Positions 39,988 to 49,153 of a DNA stretch of 64,000 bases are shown here, one piece after another (the stretch's first letter is position 1; each line of letters begins with the position of its first letter). Below the pieces are notes generated by a model, which saw nothing but the letters and a program-made list of their open reading frames with translations, ran no database searches and was not told where the DNA came from. The position numbers and the translations under genes are program-made. The stretch is from contig JAZUCU010000015.1 in NCBI GenBank assembly GCA_045639325.1, positions 1 to 64,000 on the forward strand. Reading direction: 5' to 3'. The stretch comes from RGIG8244 sp045639325 (lineage in GTDB: Bacteria > Verrucomicrobiota > Lentisphaeria > Victivallales > UBA1829).

Positions 39988-40537
39988 CGCCGGAAGTTGC
40001 CGCTTTCTTGCCACCTTTGTCCGCTTTTTTCTGTTCCGGACGCAGGAGAGAGGAAAGGATAAACATGCCGACGCCGATACAAATCGCACAGTCGGCTACA
40101 TTGAATGAGGGCCATTCCCAGTTACGGAAATAGAAACGGAGGAAGTCGACAACACCGCCGCCGCGGAAAACACGGTCAAATGTATTGCCGATAATCCCGC
40201 TCATAACCAGCAGCAGGGAGTAATAACGTTCTGTCCAGCCTTCACAGATCTGACGCAGGAAGAAGGTGATCAGGACAAAAACGACAATGGATACCGCCAG
40301 CAGCAACCCGGTTTTGCCGGAAAGCATACCCCAGGCGGCACCTTTGTTCGTGATATAAGTCAGATCGAAAAATCCGTCAATCACGGGAATGCGGGTTCCA
40401 ATATATTTGATCATCTCAACAACCAGCAGTTTTGTGATCTGATCAAGAAGTACCGAAAAACCAGCCAGGCTGATGGCACTCTTGATCACTTTACGTTCCT
40501 GCGGGGAACCCGGCTCTACCTGATAAAATAATTTCAT
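39971..40537 (-). CDS. lspA: Lipoprotein signal peptidase (signal peptidase II)
   Basis: 188 residues with four membrane helices. FDLTYITNKGAAWGML (family N-xGaAf) , GIIGNTFDRVFRGGGVVDFL and NWEWPSFNVADCAICIG hold the catalytic Asp pair (NxxDR ... FNxAD). It removes the signal peptide from prolipoproteins in the inner membrane. The tail is basic and Gly/Lys rich (EQKKADKGGKKAATS), longer than in most LspA. It lies between a DksA-like gene and miaA, a common lspA-dksA neighbourhood. Confidence 0.95.
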   Translation of the reverse strand: MKLFYQVEPGSPQERKVIKSAISLAGFSVLLDQITKLLVVEMIKYIGTRIPVIDGFFDLTYITNKGAAWGMLSGKTGLLLAVSIVVFVLITFFLRQICEGWTERYYSLLLVMSGIIGNTFDRVFRGGGVVDFLRFYFRNWEWPSFNVADCAICIGVGMFILSSLLRPEQKKADKGGKKAATSGDEKAS

Positions 40538-40561
40538 CGGATTTTTCCCATCTTACAGCGA

Positions 40562-41464
40562 TTACCGGTGACGGCGACGCGGATCTTCCAATTTTTCAAA
40601 GGCAGATTTGCATTTGACGCAGAAACGGGCATAGGGTTTTGCTTCCAGACGCTGCGGGTTGATTTCACATCCACATTCCAGACAGATACCGTATTCGCTG
40701 CTTTCAATGCGCTGCAGAGCTTCATCAATCATTTCCAACACATCCCCTTCATCAGACATCAAACCCAATTCCAGATCGTGACGGAAATTATCACTGCCCA
40801 GGTCAGCCATGTGTGTTGCCATACCGGCACGTTCTCCGGCAGAATCTTTCTTGGAAGACAAGGCATCTTCCTTATGGAATTCCACCTGTTCGGAGAAGAC
40901 ACTGCGCAGCTCAAGGAGCAGACTGGTATAATATTTCTTTGCTTTCTTATTCAAACGCAATTTTTTGTGACGGACAACATGTTCCACCGGTTCCGCTTTC
41001 TTCACTTCTGCAACTTTCTTGGCGGGTGCAGATTTTTTCACCGGTTCTGCGGCTTTTTTAGCAACAGGGGGGGCCTTCTTGGCAGCAGGAGCAGCTTTCT
41101 TCACTTCTGCAACTTTCTTGGCAGGGGCGGCTTTCTTGGCAGGTACAGATTTTTTCACCGGTTCTGCGGCTTTTTTAGCAACAGGGGCAGCCTTCTTGAC
41201 AGGGGCGGCTTTTTTCACTTCTGCCTTTTTTGCGACAGGGGCGGCCTTCTTAACAGCAGGAGCAGCCTTCTTCACTTCTGCAACTTTCTTTGCAGGCACT
41301 GTTTTTTTCACCGGTTCTGCTTTCTTAACTTCAACTTTCTTGGCAGGTGCGACTTTCTTCACTTCTGCTTTTTTTGCAGCAGGTGCGACTTTCTTTTCTG
41401 TTTTCTTTACAGCTTGAACTTTCTCCGTTACCGCCACAGCGGTTTTTGCAACTTTTTTCTTCAT
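40562..41464 (-). CDS. DksA/TraR zinc-finger protein with long KKA-rich N-terminal tail
   Basis: 300 residues. Residues 1-175 are low-complexity repeats of the type VKKAAPVAKKAEVKK and AEPVKKS, resembling histone H1/HU-type C-tails. Residues 175-300 are DksA/TraR-like: a coiled-coil (LLLELRSVFSEQVEFHKEDA), then ESSEYGICLECGCEINPQRLEAKPYARFCVKCK with the C-x2-C-x17-C-x2-C zinc finger. DksA proteins bind RNA polymerase through the secondary channel, and the basic tail could bind DNA or RNA. Tail DNA is repetitive, so length may vary between strains. Immediately upstream of lspA. Confidence 0.9.
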   Translation of the reverse strand: MKKKVAKTAVAVTEKVQAVKKTEKKVAPAAKKAEVKKVAPAKKVEVKKAEPVKKTVPAKKVAEVKKAAPAVKKAAPVAKKAEVKKAAPVKKAAPVAKKAAEPVKKSVPAKKAAPAKKVAEVKKAAPAAKKAPPVAKKAAEPVKKSAPAKKVAEVKKAEPVEHVVRHKKLRLNKKAKKYYTSLLLELRSVFSEQVEFHKEDALSSKKDSAGERAGMATHMADLGSDNFRHDLELGLMSDEGDVLEMIDEALQRIESSEYGICLECGCEINPQRLEAKPYARFCVKCKSAFEKLEDPRRRHR

Positions 41465-41658
41465 GTCGAGCCTTTTGTTAACAGTTAATTAAAAAACATC
41501 ATCCTTTTAATTTACCACATTTTTGAAAATTATCAAGTCTTTCTTTTGAAAAAACGACAATATAGATTATATTATTAGTATTTTTATGGTGAGATATCTC
41601 TGCAAAAATGAAAATTCCATGCAAAGGTGTCTGAAAATAACAAAAACTGGAGTCACAG

Positions 41659-42525
41659 ATGTTAAATCCGGATTCAAATATTGACTTGCATACCCACAGC
41701 ACGGCATCGGATGGGTCGGATACCCCGACGATGCTGGTACAGAATGCCCTGGATGCAGGTTTGCATGCAATCGCATTGACGGATCACGATACGGTTTCCG
41801 GCTTGGATGAATTCGTATCTGCGCCAACCGATCGTTTTCTTTACCGGATCGCCGGTCTGGAATTCTCCTGTCATTACGAAAAGAAAGAAGTTCACATTGT
41901 CGGACTCTTCATTGACCCCGCCAATGAAACACTGCGGAAGCAATTGGAACAGCGTCGGGATGATCGTTTTCAGCGGAATCAGAAAATTCTGGAAAAGCTC
42001 AAGGAGCATGGATACGATATTACCGAAGATGACGTTGCCCGCTTTGCTGCCGGGGAATCCGTGGGACGCCCCCACATTGCCCGCGCATTGGTGGAAAAAG
42101 GTTATTACGATACCATCAAAACCGTATTTACAAAATGTCTCGGGCGGAATGGATTCGCTTACATTCCGCGAACCCCGTTTGAGCCGGCGGAAGCCATCCG
42201 CGCCATTCATGCGGCAGGAGGGCTTGCGATCTGGGCACACCCTATGCTGTGCGTACAATCCCGTGCGGCCTTGATCCGCATGTTGAAGATTCTGAAACCG
42301 GAAGGTTTGGACGGCATTGAGACCCATTACAGCATGTATGCGGAAAAACAGCAGAGACTGGCCCATACAGTCTGCAGCGAAATGGGAATGCTGGAATCCG
42401 GCGGAAGCGATTATCACGGCAAAAATCAACCCGGTATCTCATTGTGTACCGGCAGCGGCAATTTACATGTTCCGGGGGAGTTTCTTCTCCGGATGCTGGA
42501 ACGGAAAGGAATTCAGGTAAGATGA
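41659..42525 (+). CDS. PHP-domain phosphoesterase (YciV/RNase AM-like)
   Basis: 288 residues. IDLHTHSTASDGSDTP (HxH metal pair), IALTDHDTVSGLDEF, GLEFSCHYEKKEVHIVGLFI (Glu, His), GRPHIARALVEKGY, AHPML and SGGSDYHGKN (SDYH) match the PHP family represented by E. coli YciV (RNase AM, 3',5'-nucleotide phosphatase). It is likely to hydrolyse 3',5'-bisphosphonucleosides or 5' ends of short RNA. ATG follows AAACTGGAGTCACAG. It converges with the tRNA gene. Confidence 0.9.
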   Translation: MLNPDSNIDLHTHSTASDGSDTPTMLVQNALDAGLHAIALTDHDTVSGLDEFVSAPTDRFLYRIAGLEFSCHYEKKEVHIVGLFIDPANETLRKQLEQRRDDRFQRNQKILEKLKEHGYDITEDDVARFAAGESVGRPHIARALVEKGYYDTIKTVFTKCLGRNGFAYIPRTPFEPAEAIRAIHAAGGLAIWAHPMLCVQSRAALIRMLKILKPEGLDGIETHYSMYAEKQQRLAHTVCSEMGMLESGGSDYHGKNQPGISLCTGSGNLHVPGEFLLRMLERKGIQVR

Positions 42526-42560
42526 AAAATATTGAGAAAGGTAAGATTTTAAAACAAAAA

Positions 42561-42635
42561 TGGAGCCAGCTGTCGGACTTGAACCAACGACCTGCTGATT
42601 ACAAATCAGCAGCTCTACCACTGAGCTAAGCTGGC
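42561..42635 (-). tRNA. tRNA-Thr(UGU)
   Basis: The minus strand folds as a complete cloverleaf: acceptor GCCAGCT/AGCTGGC, D arm TAGCTCAGTGGTAGAGC, anticodon stem CTGCTGA/TCAGCAG with loop TTTGTAA (anticodon TGT, Thr), T arm with GGTTCAAGTCC and an encoded CCA end. A promoter lies just upstream. Confidence 0.95.
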
Positions 42636-42645
42636 GTGTTGAGAC

Positions 42646-42675
42646 ATAATATGCCACACTTTTTTGAAAAGTCAA
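42646..42675 (-). promoter_or_regulatory. Promoter of tRNA-Thr
   Basis: On the minus strand TTGACT (42675-42670), 18-bp spacer, TATTAT (42651-42646), ten bases before the mature tRNA. Confidence 0.7.
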
Positions 42676-42716
42676 GTCGAAAAATAGAAAATTTTTGATT
42701 TTTTTTGGATTTTTTT

Positions 42717-43454
42717 ATGATTTCTACTGAAAACAAGCTGATTTTAGTCGCAGATGCACATCTGAACGATTCCGAGACGGACGAATCTTTCTTCCGGATG
42801 CTGGATCGTATCCATGCCCTGCCCCCGTCTTATCCCGTGGTTTTCCTCGGCGATATATATGATCTGTGGTTCGCTCTGCCATGGTACGAAAGCGAATCGC
42901 AGAAACGTTTCCTCCAATGGTGCAAAGAAGAAAAGCAGAAAAGAACCGTTTATTTTCTGGAAGGCAACCACGAATTCTTTGTCGCACAGAACCGGAAAAA
43001 ATATTTTACCGCCATCCACCCCTGCCGCCTCACCGTCGGCAATTTGCAATTTCTCCATGGCGACCGGATCAATTCTGCCGACTGGAAATATTTTCTGCTC
43101 CGGATGGTTCTGCGGAATCCCATCACTGCACTAGCCATGATCATTGGACATTCCATCGGCATGACTGTTGCCTGGAAGATCCGGGAAAAATTGCGGCACA
43201 CCAATCAATTTCATAAAAAGACGTTCCCGGAGAAATATGTCCGTATGGCATTGCGTAAAGCGGAAAAGAAAAAGATTCATACCCTGATTGCAGGGCATTT
43301 TCATCACGCAGGAACAATTGAAGAAAAATCTTGTCTTATGTATATTCTCCCGGCGTATGCCGTCAAAGGGGAAATTGGATTATATAACACAGAATCCGGC
43401 GAATTAAAAATCGATACTCCGGATCATCTCTTAACGGAAAGGAATTTATCATGA
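42717..43454 (+). CDS. UDP-2,3-diacylglucosamine diphosphatase-like metallophosphatase
   Basis: About 245 residues; ATG 42705 is an alternative start and neither has a strong site. LILVADAHLNDSETD, VVFLGDIYDLWFALP (GDxxD), YFLEGNHEFFV (GNH-E/D), FLHGDRIN and LIAGHFHHAGTIE (GHxH) are the calcineurin-type motifs of LpxH-like enzymes, which cleave UDP-2,3-diacyl-GlcN to lipid X in lipid A synthesis. The first motif has DAH where LpxH has DLH. An LPS role is supported by the RfaP-like gene in the window. The stop overlaps the coaD start (ATGA). Confidence 0.75.
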   Translation: MISTENKLILVADAHLNDSETDESFFRMLDRIHALPPSYPVVFLGDIYDLWFALPWYESESQKRFLQWCKEEKQKRTVYFLEGNHEFFVAQNRKKYFTAIHPCRLTVGNLQFLHGDRINSADWKYFLLRMVLRNPITALAMIIGHSIGMTVAWKIREKLRHTNQFHKKTFPEKYVRMALRKAEKKKIHTLIAGHFHHAGTIEEKSCLMYILPAYAVKGEIGLYNTESGELKIDTPDHLLTERNLS

Positions 43455-43927
43455 AAACTGTGCTCTACCCGGGCAGTTTCGACCCCGTCACAAACGGACA
43501 TTTCGATGTCATTAAACGTGCCTCCGCGCTTTTTGATAAAGTTGTTGTCGCCGCCGCCGTCAATGGCGAAAAAACGCCGCTCTTCACTTTCGATGAGCGC
43601 GTACAGCTGCTGAAAGAAGTCTGCAAGGATATCCCCAATGTGGAAATCGTCTCTTTCCAGGGACTCCTGGTGAATGCCCTTGCAGAATTCGATGCCTGTG
43701 CCGTAATCCGTGGACTCCGTGCGGTTTCCGACTTTGAATATGAATTCCAGATGGCACTCATGAACCGGGAACTCAATCAGAAATGCGAAACACTCTTTAT
43801 GATGCCCAGTCCGGATTATTCATTCGTCAGTTCCAAACTGATCAAAGAAATCGCACGATGCAAAGGCGATATTTCCGCATTTGTTCCGCCCTGTGTGGCA
43901 GATGCCATTTATGCAAAATTCAAATAA
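43451..43927 (+). CDS. coaD: Phosphopantetheine adenylyltransferase
   Basis: 158 residues, the normal length. LYPGSFDPVTNGHFDVIKRA has the nucleotidyltransferase T/HxGH motif, and AVIRGLRAVSDFEYEFQMAL and MPSPDYSFVSSKLIKEIARC (family SSS.vREia) complete it. It makes dephospho-CoA from 4'-phosphopantetheine and ATP in CoA synthesis. Translation is coupled to the preceding phosphatase gene. Confidence 0.95.
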   Translation: MKTVLYPGSFDPVTNGHFDVIKRASALFDKVVVAAAVNGEKTPLFTFDERVQLLKEVCKDIPNVEIVSFQGLLVNALAEFDACAVIRGLRAVSDFEYEFQMALMNRELNQKCETLFMMPSPDYSFVSSKLIKEIARCKGDISAFVPPCVADAIYAKFK

Positions 43928-43942
43928 TATAAAGGTGATTTT

Positions 43943-44479
43943 ATGATTATTATCAATACATGTCATATCCCGAAAGGCGAAATCCATACCGTCGACGGAA
44001 CCGAATCCAGCGACATTCTGGAATTCACGGAAAGCAAATGGACCATTGCCGCAAAAGGCGATATTCAATATCATCTTTATGCCTCTATGGCAGGACAGGA
44101 CCTGGTCGTCCGCGGCAAAGTGGCAGTTCCCATCGAAACCGAATGTGCCAGATGCGCAGCCACATTTCAGACGTTGCTGCAGGTGGCAGACCTGTGTATT
44201 ATGCGTGAAAAGGTATCAGAACAGGAAGTGGATCTGACCGATGAAATCCGGGAAGAACTTCTTCTTTCCGTGCCGATGCGTTTTCTCTGTTCGGAAGAAT
44301 GTCAGGGTATCTGCCCCGGCTGTCATGTAAATCTGAATGCGGAAAAATGCAAATGCACAAAATCGAAAAAGAAACAGAAAGAAGAACTTGCTGTTGAAGA
44401 GGAGGAATCCCCCTGGAGTGTTCTGGACCAGTTGGAACTTCCGGAAGAAAAGAAGAGTAAAAAATCGCCGAAGAAATAA
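43943..44479 (+). CDS. DUF177 (YceD-like) protein
   Basis: 178 residues. ECARCAATFQTLLQVADLCI, DLTDEIREELLLSVPMRFLC and CQGICPGCHVNLNAEKCKC are the DUF177 pattern with C-x2-C pairs. In many bacteria and plants this gene precedes rpmF and is involved in 23S rRNA accumulation. Here no rpmF follows; instead there is a terminator and then argD. The C-terminal tail is strongly charged (Lys and Glu). It is the last gene of the lpxH-like/coaD operon. Confidence 0.85.
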   Translation: MIIINTCHIPKGEIHTVDGTESSDILEFTESKWTIAAKGDIQYHLYASMAGQDLVVRGKVAVPIETECARCAATFQTLLQVADLCIMREKVSEQEVDLTDEIREELLLSVPMRFLCSEECQGICPGCHVNLNAEKCKCTKSKKKQKEELAVEEEESPWSVLDQLELPEEKKSKKSPKK

Positions 44480-44499
44480 GCGGAAAATTTTTTTTGATT

Positions 44500-44547
44500 A
44501 AGGCGCAGCGGCTGAAAAAAACATCTCAGCCGACCTGCGCCTTTTTT
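44500..44547 (+). terminator. Rho-independent terminator
   Basis: AAGGCGCAG...CGGCTGA (44500-44514) pairs with TCAGCCG...CTGCGCC (44526-44541), followed by six T. A long, G+C-rich stem. Confidence 0.9.
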
Positions 44548-44627
44548 AATTATAGGGATTTTTGGAGATATTCCGGATTTTTTTTGTATTTTTTTCAAAA
44601 ATATGACGAAATTGCAGGCAAAATTAC

Positions 44628-44655
44628 TTGACATTTGAAAAAGTTATGCTAATTT
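44628..44655 (+). promoter_or_regulatory. Sigma-70-type promoter of argD-argF
   Basis: TTGACA (44628-44633), 16-bp spacer, TAATTT (44650-44655), 40 bp before the argD start, which has AAGGAAAGG upstream. Confidence 0.55.
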
Positions 44656-44695
44656 AGCGATTTGCTACATTCGATTTTAAGGAAAGGATTGCTAA

Positions 44696-45901
44696 ATGAA
44701 AACTGATAAAACACTTGCGGTTTCAGAAATGTATCAGCAGTATGTAATGGAGACTTATGGTCGCGCTGATATGTTGTTCGTTCGCGGCGCAGGATGTAAT
44801 CTCTGGGATGCCAAAGGCAAAAAATATCTGGACTTTGCCGCCGGGATCGCAGTCTGCAACCTGGGACATTGTCACCCTGCAGTAACTGATGCGATTTGCA
44901 AGCAGGCGCAGAAACTGGTTCATGTATCCAACCTTTATCTGAATGAAAAACAGCCGGAACTGGCAAAACGGATCGTCGAAAACACATTCGACGGCGTCTG
45001 TTTCTTCTGCAACAGCGGGGCGGAAGCCAATGAAGCGTTGATCAAATTCGCCCGCAAATGGGGATCCGCCAAGAAGAAATTCGAAATCATCTGCATGAAT
45101 GATTCTTTCCACGGCAGAACCCTTGCCACACTCGCAGCCACCGGCAGAAGCAAATACCGTCAGGGATTCCAGCCCGATATGCCCGGCTTCAAGTTTGTGC
45201 CTTATAACGACATCAAAGCAGTGGAAAAAGCAATCACAAAAGATACTTGCGCTGTTTTGCTGGAAGCGGTTCAGGGTGAAGGCGGCGTAATTCCTGCGGA
45301 CAAGACCTATCTGAAAAAACTCCGTGCATTGTGCGACAAGAAAGGTATTCTGATGCTGTTTGACGAAGTTCAATGCGGCTTCGGGCGTACCGGCAAATTG
45401 TTCGGCTGGATGCATGGCGATATTATCCCGGATGCATTCTCCATGGCAAAAGCCATTGCAAACGGATTCCCGATGGGCGCAATGATGTGCCGTCGTGAAC
45501 ATGAAAAAGTATTGACACCCGGCACCCATGCCAGCACATTCGGCGGAACCGCCCTTGCTTCTGCCGCAGCATGTGCTGTTATGGATACCATCATCAAGGA
45601 CAATCTCCTTGAAAACTGTGTGGAACAAGGTGCATTCCTCAAGGAAAAACTTTCTGCACTTGCAGAAAAATTTGATTGCGTACAAGGCGTCAGAGGTCAT
45701 GGTCTGATGATCGGTGTAGTTCTTGACCGCCCGGCAGCAGGCTTGTTGGCAATTTTGCGCAAAAAAGGTCTGATTGCATTGTCTGCGGGCGAAACCGTGC
45801 TGCGCCTTGTGCCGCCGCTGGTCGTCACCCGTGCAGAATGTGAAAAAGCATTGAAGATTATCGAATCTGGATTGAAAGAACTGAATAAGGAGAGTAAGTA
45901 A
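44696..45901 (+). CDS. argD: Acetylornithine aminotransferase
   Basis: 401 residues of the class-III PLP aminotransferases: GAGCNLWDAKGKKYLDFAAG, FFCNSGAEANEALIKFARK, SFHGRTLATLAATG, LLEAVQGEGGVIPA, LLMFDEVQCGFGRTGKLF, and SMAKAIANGFPMGAMM with the PLP lysine. It converts N-acetylglutamate semialdehyde to N-acetylornithine (and may accept succinyl-diaminopimelate). argF follows after 2 bp, confirming the arginine pathway. Confidence 0.95.
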   Translation: MKTDKTLAVSEMYQQYVMETYGRADMLFVRGAGCNLWDAKGKKYLDFAAGIAVCNLGHCHPAVTDAICKQAQKLVHVSNLYLNEKQPELAKRIVENTFDGVCFFCNSGAEANEALIKFARKWGSAKKKFEIICMNDSFHGRTLATLAATGRSKYRQGFQPDMPGFKFVPYNDIKAVEKAITKDTCAVLLEAVQGEGGVIPADKTYLKKLRALCDKKGILMLFDEVQCGFGRTGKLFGWMHGDIIPDAFSMAKAIANGFPMGAMMCRREHEKVLTPGTHASTFGGTALASAAACAVMDTIIKDNLLENCVEQGAFLKEKLSALAEKFDCVQGVRGHGLMIGVVLDRPAAGLLAILRKKGLIALSAGETVLRLVPPLVVTRAECEKALKIIESGLKELNKESK

Positions 45902-45903
45902 TC

Positions 45904-46815
45904 ATGATCCGCCACTTATTGACTGGAGAAGAATTTGATCACGACGCCATGATGCGTCTGTTTGATTTGACTGCAAAAATTAAACGGGAACGTTTTTCAC
46001 CGAATGCAATCAAACCGCTTGCCGGCAAGAGCATCGGGGTGATTTTTGCAAAATCCTCCACCCGTACACGTGTTTCCTTTGAAGTCGGTATCCACGAACT
46101 GGGCGGTCATGCCGTCATTCTGGATATGGGCAAGACACAGATGGGCAGAGGTGAAACCATTCACGATACCGCAAAAGTTCTCAGCCGCTACCTGCAGGGT
46201 ATCGTCATCCGCACATACAAACAGTCTGATGTGGAAGGTCTTGCAGAACATGGTACTGCATCCGTCATCAACGCATTGACAGACGATTATCATCCCTGTC
46301 AGGCTCTTGGCGACCTCTTTACCATTCTGGAAAAGAAAGGCACACTGGACGGCGTCAAGATGGCATACCTGGGCGACGGTGCAAGCAACATGTCCAACTC
46401 TCTGGCATTGGTCAGCAAGATCGCGGGTATTGAATTTGCCATTGCAGCTCCGGAAGAATTCCGCCCGGCAGATTCCATTCTGAATTATGCAAACGGTACT
46501 GGCAAAATCAGCTGGACAAAAGATCCGAAGGAAGCACTGGATGGTGCCGACTTCATTTATACTGACGTCTGGGTCAGCATGGGCTTTGAAGAAGAAGCAA
46601 AAGAACGCATGCGTATTCTGCAGCCTTATCAGTTGAACGGCAAACAGTTGGCATTGGCGAAAAAAGATGTGTCCGTCATGCACTGTCTCCCCGCACACCG
46701 CGGCGAAGAAATCACAGATGAAGTGATGGATTCCCCCAACTCCATCGTCTTTGATGAAGCAGAAAACCGCCTTCACATTCAGAAAGCGATTATGGCAACT
46801 TTGATGCCGGAATAA
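45904..46815 (+). CDS. argF: Ornithine carbamoyltransferase
   Basis: 303 residues. FAKSSTRTRVSFEVGIHELG carries the carbamoyl phosphate motif STRTR, YHPCQALGDLFTI the HPxQ motif, YLGDGASNMSNSLALVSKI the N-D-x-N-N-like segment, and VMHCLPAHRGEEIT the ornithine-binding HCLPAHRG. It forms citrulline from ornithine and carbamoyl phosphate. Directly downstream of argD in the same operon. Confidence 0.97.
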   Translation: MIRHLLTGEEFDHDAMMRLFDLTAKIKRERFSPNAIKPLAGKSIGVIFAKSSTRTRVSFEVGIHELGGHAVILDMGKTQMGRGETIHDTAKVLSRYLQGIVIRTYKQSDVEGLAEHGTASVINALTDDYHPCQALGDLFTILEKKGTLDGVKMAYLGDGASNMSNSLALVSKIAGIEFAIAAPEEFRPADSILNYANGTGKISWTKDPKEALDGADFIYTDVWVSMGFEEEAKERMRILQPYQLNGKQLALAKKDVSVMHCLPAHRGEEITDEVMDSPNSIVFDEAENRLHIQKAIMATLMPE

Positions 46816-46822
46816 TCGTCCG

Positions 46823-49006
46823 ATGAAAATCGGCAGAAAGCAGTGGATCAGTTTTACGGATGATTTCGCAAGAAAATATCCAGCTGTTTTGATGTTTTCT
46901 GCCGTATGCGCAGTCTGTATTCCCGGTTTGCTCCTGAAGCAAACCGGGTTTTCTGTTTTTTATACCGTATTCATTGCCCTGTGCGGTCTGGCGGGATTCG
47001 GCGTTTTATGCTGTTCCGTGCGGAACCTGATTCTGCGACTTCTGATTCCCGGATGCCTTGCCGCCTGTTCCATTTGTTATCACAACCATGCCTTACAGCA
47101 GGAACCGTTACTGAAAGCCTTGCGCGGCGAATCCGGATGCGGTGAAGGTATATTCCGCATTACAGACGATGCTCTGGCAACGGATCTGCCCTTTCTTTAT
47201 CCGCGGCGCAGAATTCAAGCGGAACTGTTGAAATTCCGTCCGGCACCAACTGAGAATTGGCAGAACATAAAGGCTAAAGTCACGTTTCTTCTGTCGAAAG
47301 AAGATTATGAAAAATGGAATTGCGGTTATGACGATGAACTCATTGCGACCGGCAGTTTTCTGCGTCATTCACCACAAATCGACCCGGAAGGCTTCGATTT
47401 CCGTCAATGGCAGGAACGGCAGAAGATTTTCTATGAATTCCGGGCAGATCAGGCGAAAATACTACGCACAGGCAAGGGTTATTACCGCTTTTTGTATGAC
47501 ATGCGGAACCGATTGCTGAAACGTATCTGCGCCCACATTCCCGATCCGGAAATCAAAGCATTGATCCCGGGATTATTTTTCGGTCTGCGCAGTGCCGATC
47601 CGGAAACCTTGAAAGACTTCCGGGCTAGCGGAATGATCCACATCATATCCGTCAGCGGAACACATATTTCTCTTTTTGCATTGGTTCTGTTTCTGATCTT
47701 CGCACCGGTTCCGTACAAAATCCGGTACATGATTGTTATCCTGCTCACATTTCTTTATGCGGAAAGTACGGGGATGCGACTCCCTGCATTCCGGGCATTT
47801 CTCATGTTTGCCCTGTTCTGCGGATTGCGGGTGTTTCACTTGCGGACTTTGACGCTTAACACATTATTTCTGGCGGCAGTTCTGTTTACATTATGGAATC
47901 CATCCGCATTGTTTCAGGCGGGATTCCAATTTTCATTCCTTGCCGTTGCGGCCCTGTTGCAATTGACTGCATGGCAGAAACATTATGCGCCACCGGAAAC
48001 AGCACGGATGCTGCTCACTCCATCCCGAATGATCTCGCCGCAATATGTCTGGATGGCACGAATCAAACATAAACTGCTTCTGCTTGTCTTGAGCTGTCTG
48101 ACGGCATGGCTGATTTCCTTGCCGTTGACCATCTACCATCAGGGCATGTGGTCAACCGGCGGTCCGGCGGCGAATCTGTTTTCTGCGCCATTGATCACGT
48201 TGAGTTTTGTATTCTTTGCCGGATGCTGTTTTTTCTGTCTTGTCACACCACTGTTAATCGTTTTCGCCCGGATGTTGACTTTATGCTTGCAGGGAGTGTG
48301 TGCCATTGCCGGAATGTTTGCAGATTCCAGCGATTGGATGATGCGTCCGTCACTGTGGATTGTCCTCCTCTTCATCGGCATGATTCTGCTGTTTCTCAGC
48401 GGGCGCAGAAAAATGACACTGTACATTTCCGCCCTGCTGATCTGCACCTTGCTGTTCCTCTGGAATTGGCAGCGGATCCACCGGACACCGGAAGTACTGT
48501 TATTCACGGATGGGACCCGATATTCGCTGTGCATTCACACACCGGACAGCAAATCGATCAAGGTCATATCGCTCCCGGACAAAAGTTTTGCATACAACAT
48601 TTTACAAAGCTGCACGACCCGCCAGATCGAACGGTGTGAACTGTTGTTTATTCCAAAAATGGAAAAGTACACACAGGATGCATTGCATCATCTGAATGGA
48701 AAAATTCCGGTACTGCAATACGCCGGAGCCAAACCGGACGGGAAACGGAATCTGACTCAAACATTTTTGCCACTGGAGGAAATGGGCACATTCCACATTT
48801 TACGCGCCAACGCACTAAACGGCATGTACTGGGAAAACCGTTTGTATATTCAACACCGGGACAATGCAGGCGGGACATCGGACTTATTTCTCCGTCAAGC
48901 GGATCATGCGATTATGCTGAAAATAAAGCGTCATGACGGGGCGGAAAAAGAGTACAAAATCCCAGCGGACGGCAAAGGGATCCGGCTGTTCCGGATGGAG
49001 CTGTGA
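46823..49006 (+). CDS. comEC: ComEC/Rec2-family DNA channel protein
   Basis: 727 residues with many hydrophobic segments. IPGLFFGLRSADPETLKDFR and ASGMIHIISVSGTHISLFAL is the competence domain signature (ASGxxHLLAISGLH). The N-terminal DUF4131 region is present (ATGSFLRHSPQIDPEGFDFR). The C-terminal part (from about 560) corresponds in place to the metallo-beta-lactamase domain, but HxHxDH is missing, so nuclease activity is doubtful. The protein would carry single-stranded DNA across the inner membrane. It follows argF by 7 bp. Confidence 0.9.
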   Translation: MKIGRKQWISFTDDFARKYPAVLMFSAVCAVCIPGLLLKQTGFSVFYTVFIALCGLAGFGVLCCSVRNLILRLLIPGCLAACSICYHNHALQQEPLLKALRGESGCGEGIFRITDDALATDLPFLYPRRRIQAELLKFRPAPTENWQNIKAKVTFLLSKEDYEKWNCGYDDELIATGSFLRHSPQIDPEGFDFRQWQERQKIFYEFRADQAKILRTGKGYYRFLYDMRNRLLKRICAHIPDPEIKALIPGLFFGLRSADPETLKDFRASGMIHIISVSGTHISLFALVLFLIFAPVPYKIRYMIVILLTFLYAESTGMRLPAFRAFLMFALFCGLRVFHLRTLTLNTLFLAAVLFTLWNPSALFQAGFQFSFLAVAALLQLTAWQKHYAPPETARMLLTPSRMISPQYVWMARIKHKLLLLVLSCLTAWLISLPLTIYHQGMWSTGGPAANLFSAPLITLSFVFFAGCCFFCLVTPLLIVFARMLTLCLQGVCAIAGMFADSSDWMMRPSLWIVLLFIGMILLFLSGRRKMTLYISALLICTLLFLWNWQRIHRTPEVLLFTDGTRYSLCIHTPDSKSIKVISLPDKSFAYNILQSCTTRQIERCELLFIPKMEKYTQDALHHLNGKIPVLQYAGAKPDGKRNLTQTFLPLEEMGTFHILRANALNGMYWENRLYIQHRDNAGGTSDLFLRQADHAIMLKIKRHDGAEKEYKIPADGKGIRLFRMEL

Positions 49007-49153
49007 AAAAAACACAAAAAAATGCAGAATATTCCTTGAAAAAAAATTCGTAAAATGCGAAAATTGTGCTATATTGTATCAACTGTTCTTTATAAATAAT
49101 AAAAAAAGAGCAGAGTCGTAAAGTATAAAAATAACTTACGGAGAAACAGCGAT

